64,000 bases of DNA, from NCBI GenBank assembly GCA_003260075.1, contig QLIY01000372.1, positions 1 through 64,000 of the forward strand. Direction: 5' to 3'. The notes beneath the pieces were generated by a model, which saw nothing but the letters and a program-made list of their open reading frames with translations, was not told the DNA's origin and ran no database searches. The position numbers and the translations under genes were made by a program. How positions within the stretch are numbered: position 1 is the stretch's first letter; every line of letters starts with the position of its first letter. Origin of the DNA: Phallusia mammillata (Eukaryota; Chordata; Ascidiacea; Phlebobranchia; Ascidiidae). Below are positions 24,001 through 35,259 of the stretch, piece by piece.

Positions 24001-26270
24001 AGATTTACACAATGACATTTGAAACAAAATCATGTATGCTGAAAAACCAAATGAATGAAGCTTAACTGATTTGGGTGCTTTGGTAAAAAATTATGGTATG
24101 ATTTGAAAAGTTGATAATATGTTTGCATTCCTAGTTTTACTGTAGTTCATTTTCACCTTTTAATAAAACGATTAAATCTTTTTAAAGATTGAAACTTTAT
24201 CGCCCTGACCAGGAGACTGTAAGGTACACAGGTGGACGCGACATTGAATCTCTTCGAAGATTTGCAATCTCTTCAGATGAATCAACCCCTGATGCTGTGC
24301 AGCAAGAAGCATTAACACACAATGATGGGCTATATGATATCACTGCAGAAAGTTTTGATGAGCATGTTAGCAAAGGGGATCATTTTATCAAGTTTTTTGC
24401 ACCCTGGTGTGGCCATTGCAAACGAATGGAACCGACATGGGTGGACCTTGCTAAAGCCCACATACCATCAACAGATATGACAGAAGATGTAAAAATAGGA
24501 AGGGTGAGTGTTATTTTCTGTGGAACAGATGTTTCTATGTAAGATTAAAGTTTAAGAGTATTGCACTCACAAGCACAGATTTCTTGGCTTTTAGTCAAGA
24601 AGCATTTTTAACAAATATTTTGTACAGATTGATTGCACTGCTCATGGCTCAATTTGTTCTTCACATGGAGTGAAAGGATATCCAACATTATTGTGGTTTA
24701 ACAATGGCAAACTTTCAAAGAAATATCAGGCATGGAAAAAATATTTTTTTAAATATTTGATCTCTTCAATTTAGCTTAGTTGTGTAACTAGTTTCTTTGC
24801 ACAGGGTTCTCGGGATCTAAAAAGTTTTGAAACATTTATTACTGAAATGAAAGAACTTCCGAGACCAGACCCAGAGAGCAAAGAAGAGGTGGTTGAAGCT
24901 CCTTCGCCAACTCAAGCTAAGGAGCCTGAAGAGGACAAGGTTAGTGTCTGAAACCAAAAAAATTCATTTATGTGCATATGGCCCAACTATTCCTGGCATT
25001 CACTTTTGAACCAATTATAAATCAGACATTTCATGACCTTAATAGTTAAAAAATGATTGTAATTGAACTGATTCCAACTTTGTTAACTTGATAACATTTG
25101 CTGTAAGTTTTTTTTCACCATGTAGAAGAGCACTATTTGTTTCATTTTAGACCAGGGGTGGGCAACCTACGGCCCGCCAGCCGCATCCGGCCTGCGAGCA
25201 CCTTTTGAGTGGCCCGCAACTGGTATTTTATTTTGATCGGCCGGACGGAATGCATGTGTTGAAGCCCATTTTCATACCAAAGAGTTTTTAAATTAAACGT
25301 TGATAGTCATTAGTTAATTGGTAAGAATAGGCATTGTTACGTACAATGACAAAATCTTTGTGTGTTTGACTTTTCCTACACTGCTATGTTATTGCAAGAC
25401 TATCGTTGCGGCCCGCCTCTGCTATATATCACTACTTTTTGGCCCGCGCATGCAAAAAGGTTGTCCACCTTTGTTTTAGACACAAACAAAATATTTGTTA
25501 CAGAAAACCAGTGCAGTTATTGAGCTTGAAGAAAATAACTTTGATTTTCATACTGCTGTTGATGTTACTTTCATCAAATTTTATGCTCCTTGGTGTGGGT
25601 TTTGCAAACGGCTTGCCCCAATCTGGGACAAACTTTCTTATGAGACTTTTCCTGGCTCGCTAAATGTGGAAATTGCAAAGGTTGACTGCACTGGAAATGG
25701 CGATCTATGCCAGAAGTATGAGGTAAGCGACAACATTCATTTTAAGTCTATTATTTTGGTTACTGGTACAACTAAAAATAAACTATACTTACATGTAACG
25801 TTCGTCGTCGTGCAACAGAGTGACAGAAAGGATACATGATCACATTTGCTAGCTAAACTAGTGCTATTTCAATTAAATTTTCAATTGGCTGAAAATAAAT
25901 GATTTTAGGACTTAAACAAAATAGGACCCAATGTGATGTGGAAGAGTGACATAAAACATGTTAAAGCATTATTAAAAAAATCATTTTAGTTCTTTTAATG
26001 TAACTTTAATTTGTTGCAATCAATCCAATTATGCTGGGGATTGATAACAAATGTTTAATGGTACCAACAATCAGTTTCTAACTAGTTTGTCATTGTCAAA
26101 TATTATTTTAAAATGTATTTTTTCAGGTGCAAGGTTATCCTACCCTGTTGTTGTTCAAAGATGGTGAAAAAATATCAAAGTTTACAGGAAGTAGGAATTT
26201 GGAGGACATGAAGGATTTTGTAATTAATACAATTAACGCACTTCCTTCACAAGAAAAAGATGAGCTTTAA
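21074..26270 (+). CDS. TXNDC5: Thioredoxin-domain protein 5-like ER oxidoreductase
   Basis: Protein-disulphide-isomerase family enzyme of the ER lumen that helps form or rearrange disulphides. Exons: 21074-21243, 21620-21710, 21785-21843, 24188-24503, 24628-24729, 24805-24939, 25504-25722 and 26127-26270, encoding 411 residues (human 432). There is an N-terminal signal peptide (hydrophobic ICLILFVAF near residues 7-15) and three thioredoxin domains with active sites WCGHC (57-61), WCGHC (180-184) and WCGFC (321-325). The protein ends in KDEL, the ER-retrieval signal. Each domain keeps the GYPT cis-proline motif. The intron after exon 5 begins GC (24730), supported by phase. A hAT element lies in intron 6 and a 1-kb repeat in intron 3. 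The third active site is unusual (CGFC). Confidence 0.93.
22880..23915. repeat. Composite dispersed repeat in TXNDC5 intron 3
   Basis: It begins TTATGGGTCCCCTTCCCTGA followed by AGGGGACACATATTG, a small hairpin-forming end shared with copies at about 30056 and 51026. It then contains at least two internal modules of the form AGCCCCCTAAAATGGG followed by GGCTGAAATTT (near 23090 and 23530), and ends with the 220-bp block also seen in EF1A intron 5. There is no transposase frame. Confidence 0.6.
25153..25473. mobile_element. Non-autonomous hAT element in TXNDC5 intron 6
   Basis: The left end is CAGGGGTGGGCAACCTACGG; the right end, read inverted, is CAAAGGTGGACAACCTTTTT. GGCCCGC motifs lie near both ends. 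It has a perfect 8-bp target duplication TTTTAGAC (25145-25152 and 25474-25481) and is 321 bp with no coding remnant. Confidence 0.9.
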
Positions 26271-26580
26271 ACACTTTCTTTATCTGAAGCTACATAAATC
26301 AACTTTTTTGTAAAGCTTAAAAATCAAGAAGCCTTAGTATTAAATTTTTAGTAGTGTATTGCATTAGCAAATTTATCAATGAGTTTTTTTTATTATATAG
26401 TCCCCCCCCCCCCGCACTTCCTTCACAAGAAAAAGATGAGCTTTAAACACTTTCTTTATCCGAAGCTACATAAATCAACCTTTTTGTAAAGTTTAAAAAT
26501 CAAGAAGCCTTAGTATTAAATTTTTAGTAGTGCATTGCATTAGCAAATTTATCAATGAGTTTTTTTTATTATATAGTTGA
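26238..26580. repeat. Back-jump duplication around a 12-base C run
   Basis: The last coding bases of TXNDC5 and its 3' UTR (from GCACTTCCTTCACAAGAAAA) occur before and after the C run at 26402-26413 with only a few base differences. The second copy has no acceptor or upstream exon, so it is not a second terminal exon. Confidence 0.75.
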
Positions 26581-26747
26581 ATTATTTTGTTTTTTTTATG
26601 TGGTGGTGCTTCAGTAAGGTGTTGTTCCAAAAAGAAACACTTAAAATGTATTTCATGTTGCAATACTAAAACAACTAAATTAACACAAATCTTCACTGTT
26701 ATATATACCATGTTTGGCCACATTTGATGCATTTTGTATGTGTTTCA

Positions 26748-26753
26748 AATAAA
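26748..26753 (+). terminator. Polyadenylation signal of TXNDC5
   Basis: AATAAA about 480 bp after the stop codon (including the duplicated stretch), followed by an AT-rich region. It is the first perfect signal after the gene and lies upstream of the convergent RBFA gene. Confidence 0.45.
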
Positions 26754-26900
26754 TTCATAGACATTTTTTTACAAAAAAGGAAGGGATAGACATTTCATCA
26801 AGCTGTAGTTTTACATAATAGTTCTGAAGTCCGCTTGGTATGAGATGTTGTCCCCAAACTGTGGCAATCGGTCATTGGTTGCAGTAATATTAATATTGTG

Positions 26901-28362
26901 TCACCTTACATCATCATTCGTGCCCAGCACAATGCCTTTTGGCAAAGAGTCTGTACTGTTAGTTGGAGGCAAATCATCCTGCTTTAACATCTTGAGAGAT
27001 TTAACCTTCTTGGTTAAAACATTTTGATCAATTCCAAAAATTCGAGATGATGGACTACAATCCATGGTAGAAAATGTTTTTGAAACTCTTTGTTCAGTTT
27101 TTGCATCTGGCAAACAAAAACTTAATAATGTTGCAGCCATGGTGATGGATGATACCACAACTTTGTATTAGTGGTGTCAAACACAAGCCAAAGGCTAAAC
27201 GCCTTATGTACATGCTGATTTTTGGTGTTTTAAGACATTAACCATACTGACTAGTCACTATCACTCACTAGTGACTAGTATAGCAAGGTTAGGGTAGTCC
27301 ACTTTGTTGGGACTTCCAGGCAAGCCTCACTATTAGCAAGCATGTTGTAATATAACAGTGTTGTACAAGAAATTTCTGACGTATATGCATTAATAAGTAC
27401 CTGTGCAACTTGTGTTGTCAAAGTTCATCTCAGAAAAAATGTGGTCCATTTGTGAAGCTGCCAAAATTCTGTCATTGGTAGCGAAATACAGCTTTGGTAC
27501 ATGCCCCACTACATGATTGTGCATTAAAATATGTCTGATGTAACCTGCGCAGCTGAAAAAATTGAGTGGTTGGCATTTGTGGTTAACACTTCTCTGTGCA
27601 CCAAAACACGAGTGGAAATAACTCATGGTTGCAGCAGCTAACGATCACTTGCTATTTTAGTCCATATTATTTTGGTCAACAGTTTATAAAAAGTTATTTA
27701 GGTGGTATTTGTTGGATAAAATCCTTCAGAGTGGAGGTACTTAGAGCTGAAATGAGAAAACAAGGTCTTGTGTCTTTTTACAAGTAATCCCTAGGATTTA
27801 AAAAATTGAAATGAAGTTAGCACTATGTGGAAGAAATTAAAAGTTTGTACAGTTAGCTCTGCAGGTTTTAGGAGAAATAAAATGAAGAATAAGTTACCCA
27901 TTTAGTAATTCTGTAATTTTTTGGTCATGCTTTGACCCAAAAGGCTTCCAAAATACCACAGAATTAAATTTTGTACTCATGGAAGCAGAAGTTATATGCA
28001 CTTGGTAGTTTTTTAGTTCATCACCAACTTGGCCTGAATTAATAACCTCCTGAAAAAAAAAATGCATGTTTAAAAGTTTTAATCATATCATGCAAATAAC
28101 AGCAAACCTGTATCTCTTTCACCAGAATAGCTTCAACAGTCCTTTCTCTCCACAAAATATTTTTGTTCACAGGAGCTTTTAATTTTCCACCACTTAGTTG
28201 AACTGAGGAGATTGATATTTTATTATTTTTCACAGTGTCATAAATTTTGTCTTTTTTTCTTGATTGGTATTTTTTTAGAAATTTGGCAGTGGTTTCCTTG
28301 ACTCTAAAAAAAAGTTTTGTTATTGCTTGCTGAGAAAGGACAACATTCGCTTTTGTACTCAT
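26901..28362 (-). CDS. RBFA: Mitochondrial ribosome-binding factor A homologue
   Basis: Minus-strand exons in order: 28362-28108, 28049-27898, 27552-27401 and 27106-26901, encoding 254 residues (human RBFA 343). RBFA is a KH-fold factor that matures the small mitochondrial ribosomal subunit rRNA. Visible family features: a first-exon helix (ERTVEAILVKEIQ), the strand-turn-strand EELKNYQVHIT-like segment with VVFW, the IRHIL...VPKLYF segment matching the conserved R-H-L-L...V-P-x-I-x-F of RBFA, and a C-terminal FGID motif. All four exons join in phase. A mitochondrial presequence is only weakly suggested at this ATG, so the true start may lie upstream. The gene is tail to tail with TXNDC5. Identification rests on motif recognition, not a search. 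Confidence 0.75.
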
Positions 28363-28728
28363 TATTCGTCATTTACAAAGTAATAGGCAATACGTGTGAT
28401 GTCAACATAAAAATTTAACACCGTGACACCAATATGCATACACATACTGGGCTTACATTTACATTGGACAAAGAGGAATACTTGTTGAAAGTGCATTAAA
28501 ATAAACCTTTTTTACCACCTTCGATCGAAGTTTTTCGAATGCTTTTCTCTTTTGTTCCATACAGCTGCCGAACGAACTTGCCTTCCAAAATTAATTTGGA
28601 ACCTTGTAGTATTCATTGTAAAAACAGTCAATCAGAAAACAGAACATTACAAAAAACAGTCAATCAGAACATTACAATTACAAAACAATCACAGATATAG
28701 CGCATGGGCGGTCAAGCGTAACAAACTT

Positions 28729-29037
28729 TTCCATGTGCAACTGTTCATCTGGAACGAAAAAATATTATTTTTTATGTGTCCAAGCAGAGGTCCAAGCAAA
28801 TTCAATTTTTGCAGCAACATTATTTGTTTCTACCGTTTCTGTAGTTTGTTTACGTAGTATTGGTAATAATAGAGACTTGCAGCCCCCCCCCCCTTTCCAT
28901 GTGCAACTGTTCATCTGGAACGAAAAAATATTATTTTTTATATGTCCAAGCAAATTCAATTTTTTCAGCAACATTATTTGTTTCTACCGTTTCTGTAGTT
29001 TGTTTACGTAGTAATGGTAATAATAGAGACTTGCAGT
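28729..29037. repeat. Back-jump duplication around an 11-base C run
   Basis: Bases 28729-28882 recur at 28894-29037 with small differences, including a 12-base deletion in the second version. The copies are separated by C at 28883-28893. The region lies between the divergent RBFA and USP39 genes and is non-coding. Confidence 0.75.
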
Positions 29038-29355
29038 CAGTCAGCCACCACTGCCCAAGTAACAGAATGTTAAGTTGTTAACATAGTATTTAAATGTGTG
29101 TTTTGCGCTAAATAAATAAATTTCAAAACGTATCTTACAAAAACAATGCATTGATTCTTGTTTTGGGCGAGGACTTACACCCACGTTATTTTTTTTCTTT
29201 TTGTTATAGTAAATGGTATTCTTAAAAAGGCGTGTAACAATATTTGTTTCCTTAGGGAATTTATTGCAACTTTCCAAAATTCTTCAGCTTTAACCTCGAA
29301 CAGTACATATTCATTTTTTAGTTTATTCCATTCCATTGTAAGTAAATTTGAAAAT

Positions 29356-32300
29356 ATGTCAAACGTAAAGAAGGAACCAGGAACACCTCAGGTAATTTGT
29401 CAAAACTAAATTACCAGATCTGCTTTTTGTTTTGTGTAATCTTAAAATCTCTTGTAACGTTTAGGGGAAAAAAAGAAAGAAAAGTGACTCACAAGATACT
29501 CCGGACAGCAAAAAAGCTGTTGTTAAAAGCAATTCCATCCATGATTTAGTGGAAGATTACTCATCTGGAGAAGATGAGTATTATTACAAACAGGAGTCAA
29601 ATGTTGACCGCAGCAGAAGTTGTCCTTATCTTGACACCATTAACAGGTATAAAAATCTCTTTTTTATTGAAACCACAACTAGCAACTTACTTCTTTGTGC
29701 TTAAGAAGGCAATAAATATAAAAGGAACCTGATTTTTTACACATAAAATACATACAGTATTTAATCTTCTGGGACGACTTCCATGATCAAAATAATTGTC
29801 TTTTAGGAGTGTCTTGGATTTCGACTTTGAAAAGTTATGCTCAGTATCCTTATCTCATCTAAATGTATATGCTTGTTTGGTCTGTGGAAAATACTTTCAG
29901 GTACCTATATGAGTTGTTGTTGTTGTTTATGAAGTGTTAGTTAACAAGCAGATTGTTAGCTATTTTTAACTGGGATATCTTTAGTAGTACTTTTCAAACT
30001 TTTTATCTTACATGACCTTTTTTTTGTAAATAGTCATTAATTTTAAATCACTTTATTATGGGTCCCCTTCTATGAAGGGGACACATATTGTTTTTGTTCG
30101 TATTTCTTTTTTCTGTCTAATGCTGGTTTGTTAAACGCGTTTGGTCAAGAAAGAGTGCTCCAAATTTATTGAAATTAGCGCATAAACCTCCTTATTAAAC
30201 CCTTGTTACGTCACAATTGGCGATTAGATAACAAGCGAATACAAGACATTGAAGGCTCGCGTCTTTGAGATAACGACTCCCTGTTATCACGCAGTGGTAA
30301 ACGGAACGTTTTTGGCCTATTTAATTTACGCACGACTTTTTGAAAAGGGGGGTCCTCAATATTTTCAACCGTTTGATCGACANGGGTCCGGACCCCCAAC
30401 CCCCCCTTGGATACGCCACTGGCTGAGATCAATACATATGTTTTGAAATGATTTAGCATTTTAGTTTAATAAAGACTTTTTGTATTCCAGGGGAGAGGCA
30501 GAAAATCTTACGCATATACCCATAGCGTTGAAGTGAACCATCATGTTTTTTTGAACTTGTACACCCTTAAGTTCTATTGTCTGCCTGACAACTACCAAAT
30601 TATTGACTCTTCGCTTGATGATATTACGGTTCGTTCAATTTTTTATCCAAATTTTTAAGCTAACTCATGAATGTGTTTGCAGTATGTGCTAAATCCTACT
30701 TTTACCAAGCAACAAATTAAACACATGGACAGTGACTCCAAGCTTTCTCGTGCCTATGATGGTGCTACATACCTTCCAGGAATTGTTGGCCTGAATAATA
30801 TCAAAGCTAATGACTACTGCAATGTCATCTTACACGTAAGTGGTTGTTTTTTTCCTAAACAACAAATCTGTGACTTAACAAAATGTTCATATAGTGGTCC
30901 TTAAATCCCACTGAAATTATTTTTCTGTCAGGCCCTCTCAAATGTCCCACCACTTCGTGACTACTTCCTGAGAGAAGAAAATTACACACACCTTAAGCGT
31001 CCACCTGGAGATATTATGATCCTTTTGACTCAGAGGTAAGGTTTAAATGTGTATTATGCAAGTGTAATTTTCAAACTATTTTTTCATCTGGATTTAGGTT
31101 TGGTGAACTGATCAGAAAACTATGGAATCCACGGAATTTCAAGGTGACACTTGTATATTATGTAAAATACTTTTGGAGCATTTTACAATCACCAGCAGAT
31201 TTTGTAGCACAATTCTCAAGTAAAATGAGAATAAATTTTATGCACCAACTTTACAGGCACATGTATCCCCACATGAAATGCTGCAAAGCATAGTGCTCTG
31301 CTCAAGGAAAAGATTTCAGATAACCAAGCAGGGGGATCCATTAGAGCTACTGGGATGGTTTTTGAACTCTTTGCACCTTGCATTAAATGGAACAAAAAAG
31401 AGAAACAGTAGTATGTATTGGTTACATTGCATTTAAGTTTTTTGTATGTATTGAATTTTATTTTGTTACACAACAGGTATTATTACTAAGACGTTTCAAG
31501 GTGAAATGAAAGTGTTTTCTAGAAAAATTCCAAATCCAGAACTGGTAAGATGTGTGGAAAGTGTATAAATAATACCGGTGTTTGTAAACACCATACTACT
31601 GCTGTATTGTGCAATTTTTGAGCATTTGATGAAATTTAATAAGCCTACTTGCCATGTTTGGTACAAAGTGTTTTGGAGCTTTTAATTGTCTGTTGTGTTT
31701 TAGTCTGATGAACAGAAAAAAGAATTACTGACCACCGAGGAATACCAGGAAACTATGACAAAGACTCCTTTTCTCTACTTGGCTCTCGATCTTCCTGCTG
31801 CTCCACTTTACAAAGATGAATTGGAACACAACATCATCCCTCAAATACCTTTGTCCACATTGCTAGCTAAATTCAATGGATTGGTAGAGAAAGTGAGTCA
31901 ATGTATACTTCATTTTTTTCTAGTGATCTGTGAACTTGTGACTTTATGCCTAGAGATATTTTTCACTACTGCATTATACACTTACAGCAGGGGTCTGCAA
32001 CCTTTCGCATGCAGCAGACCAAAACCAAGATTGTCCAAATTGCTCACCAAGCAGTTTACCCACAGTCCAACATAAAATTTGGTTGCTTTTGACCTTGGTA
32101 AAACTCATAAATTTCGCGTATTTAGATCAATCTGTCTCATATTTAACTTTGCATTGCCAATATTATAAAAAGTTGGCTGAATTTTTTTCCAAGCGATAAA
32201 ACTGCAATTCCACAATCTTTGTCTTAAACCCTTAAAACAGGGCAACTTTAAAATATGCAATCGACAACTAGCAATGTAATATGTGATGCCCACGCTTCAT

Positions 32301-34408
32301 ACAAAAATCTACTCTCAAATATGCAGTTTAACTTGCGATTCAAATATATTGCCTATTTTTGAGTACATGGAGTGCATTTTATTTCTGTTGTCCAGATAAA
32401 AAAACACTAAGTGAACACTGTGAACAGAATAGATTTTGTTCACTTGAAGTCCGACCATTGCTTTGATTGGGCTTTATTGGAATAGATTTCCCAAATTGAG
32501 TGGGCATATTACATTGCTAGTTATGAGTAGCCCCTTGAACTTGTATTCATGAGTGTGTGGGTTTGATTGTAAGGTGAAGGTTAACAAATGTGATGATAAA
32601 ACAAAAACGTTCAAAACAAAACGTTTATTTCTTTTTTCATTGGTTGCCGCCCCCTGACTTACAGGAATAGACATGTTATGGAAGTATTCCCATGTTTTTT
32701 ATCATAAAAATTCATTTATCCAATGGAACACTATATATGGATCTGTTAATAAGTTTAATGGTGAAAATAACAGCCCAAATACAAGTAAAAAGCAAAATGC
32801 TGTATTTTTCAAACATGAGCATTTGCCGAAACGTTTGAAAAATAAAGCATGTCGGTTTTTACTATTTGGGCCTTTATTTTCACCATTAAATCATTTAATC
32901 AGCCTCTTTTAAAAAACGTCCAAGGATACACATAACCTTTAAACTGAAATAGTTTTAGAAATAAATGTTTTATGTTTTTAGGAATACAAAGGGAAACGAG
33001 ATTCAACAATGAAGAGATTTGAGCTGACACGACTACCACCATTTTTGATATTTTATATCAAGCGATTCACCAGAAATTTGTTTTTTACTGAGAAGAACCC
33101 AACCATTGTCAACTTCCCAGTCAAGTAAGAACAGTGCAAAAATTTTATGGATCTTAATGTCCACTTTTTTAGATATTGCTAAGCATTTTGAAAAAAAGGG
33201 TGTATTGTTCAATGATCTGATTTAAGCCTTTTTCAATCTTATATATATATTAGTGTTTTTTCACTGTAAGGTTCCTGTAATTGGTTCCTGTAAAATTTAA
33301 GGAACGTTTAAATAAATGTGAACAAAAGTTGTCACATTTGGCTTTGATACTACATTTGATGTTGTGTAGAAACATAGACCTTGAAGAATTAATTGCTGCT
33401 GATGCCAATGTTCCAAACACATGTTATGATCTGGTAGCAAACATTGTCCATGATGGTGACCCTAACGAGGGAAAGGGATCATACAGAGCTCATGTTTTGC
33501 ACCCAGTAAGTTTAACAAGCATTGAATGTTTGGCTTCATAGGCTGACTGAAATAACCTAGTCAAGTGGTTTAGTTAAAAACATGAAGTAGAGTTTTAGCT
33601 TGCACATTCTGTATCACACTGTTGGGGATGGGCAATTTGAAAAGTAAGTCAAGGGGATCCGAATCGGGAAATAACGGAATTCAAAAAGTTGAATTAAAGT
33701 GGAAACTGTGATTTGTCTTCAATCGAGTTTGCTATCATATACTCGTTCATGTGTTTTGGTTCTGTAAAAAAATTGTCAATTGCACACATTGATTGTACAA
33801 GTAAACACACGCACAAGCATGTTAAAAGCAGGATTGCAATGTGTAAAGCTATTTTTGTTGTTGTGAACATACAAGCTATAACTCATTTTTGTTAATGGTA
33901 CCACATTAAAAAACAGAATAGATTCCGGCCCTCTATATTAATACATCTAGAAGAGTGTAATTACCTGCTTTGCATACAATTACATTCTTTGTGAGCAGGA
34001 ACCAAGAGCGAAAACATGTTTATCAAATTTGGCTTGTAATGGGTGCTAAAACCTCCATTCAGGGCTTACTAATAATTTGGGTCCGTATTAAACGTGTTTG
34101 CTGTGCCGTGTGCCGGTAATCTCATTATTTTTGACGACCAAACCATCCATATTCCACACAACGCATCTGAGACTTGGCCCAAGCATGCCACATCCACTAA
34201 AAGTGATTGCTGGACGCCGCTTGTTAGTTGTTATCACTTCCGCTAAACTTTACAGGGGTCCAAGCAGTGGTACGAACTACAGGACTTACACGTATCTGAC
34301 ATACTACCGCAAATGATCACACTTTCAGAAGCCTACATTCAAATATGGGCTTTAAGAACGGACGACAACAAGAATGGCGCAAGCAAAATGGCTAAAATGG
34401 AAACCTAA
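29356..34408 (+). CDS. USP39: USP39, tri-snRNP-associated ubiquitin-hydrolase-like splicing factor
   Basis: Nuclear spliceosome component (yeast Sad1) needed for U4/U6.U5 tri-snRNP function. Exons: 29356-29391, 29465-29646, 29807-29900, 30491-30628, 30683-30835, 30932-31035, 31098-31143, 31257-31410, 31477-31544, 31704-31892, 32982-33124, 33370-33505 and 34256-34408, encoding 531 residues (human 565). A lysine-rich acidic N-terminus is followed by a zinc-finger UBP domain (CPYLDTINR, CLVCGKYF, HSVEVNHHVF). The USP-like domain begins GLNNIKANDYCN. The position of the catalytic Cys is Asp and the GHY histidine motif is replaced, as in other USP39 proteins, so it should be inactive as a protease. 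The first ATG with a spliced continuation was used as start. A hAT element lies in the intron after exon 10. Confidence 0.95.
30056..30430. repeat. Repeat block in USP39 intron 3 with an N join
   Basis: It opens with TTATGGGTCCCCTTCTATGAA and AGGGGACACATATTG, the hairpin end also found near 22880 and 51026. It then contains the reverse complement of the EF1A intron 5 block. It ends in a CAGTGGCGTATCC-type inverted end at about 30409-30421. The N at 30383 lies inside it. No coding content is seen. Confidence 0.55.
31988..32656. mobile_element. Non-autonomous hAT element in USP39 intron 10
   Basis: The left end is CAGGGGTCTGCAACCTTTCG; the right end, read inverted, is CAGGGGGCGGCAACCAATG. A perfect 8-bp target duplication ACTTACAG lies at 31980-31987 and 32657-32664. 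The 669-bp element has no long open frame resembling a transposase. Confidence 0.85.
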
Positions 34409-35259
34409 AGTTATCTTTAGCAAACCCGTTAATAATAAAATGCAAAACATAACTTGTTATTTGTGTTCGTTTCATGTTTAGTTTTGTGTACGCAATACAG
34501 TTTTTAAGTAGCTGAAGGCAGTTGTTGTATCAGCCATTTTATTGTCATTTGTTACTCACTGTTTTTGGTGGCAGTCATAACAAACTTAGATTACACAACA
34601 AAACCGACAGTTGACCTTAAAAGACGGATTACGTTTCATGCGTAGTGTAACTAGTGTGCGCGTAAGCCCTGCACGAAACACAAACTCGTGATAAATCAAC
34701 AAACTAAAGTCATTTCACCGGAAAGTAATAGATGTCGGAGGAGTGAATCATTGCAAATCAATGTTGTGATGTATGAGTCAATAAAATAAGTTCGTTAGCA
34801 GTTCACGCGGAATGCATGCAAAGGTTTTGTCCTCTGTTGGCATTGATAGTTTATTAAGTTAGCATAGCTGTTGATCAACTAGCAATAAAAAGTACGCAAC
34901 TCAATATTATTTGGTAAGTGTTAAAAACTGACATAATTATTATCAGCAAGACCAGTATTGTTTGTAGCGCTGCAGCAATTATGACACCGGGAAAAAGGTT
35001 TCTCAGAATTTCGCTGACTCAAATCAGTAGTGTATCGGGCTGCCGGCGCTGGAGTTGTAATTTGCTATTTACAGCACTAGCAGATCAAGCTAATTTGCCT
35101 TTTTAATGTTTCATGGCGGAAGCAGTGGGTTTTGTGGTAAAGTTTCTTTCATTTAGAAAACTCGAAGCAAAATATAACATGTTGCTTATTGTTTGTTTAT
35201 ATTGTTAGATTTTGTACAGCATAAATAATTTGTGTAGTGTTTAGTTTCGGTTTGCAAAA
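34409..35259. other. USP39 3' UTR and upstream region of the DUF21 gene
   Basis: AATAAAATG follows the USP39 stop at about 34433 and may serve as its polyadenylation signal. A possible non-coding first exon of the next gene ends at GGTAAAG near 35138, but this is only a splice-site-like match. No other gene is seen. Confidence 0.4.

Noticed and set aside
26414-26459. Second terminal exon of TXNDC5 with KDEL
   Set aside because: It has no splice acceptor and is a post-C-run repeat of the same sequence.
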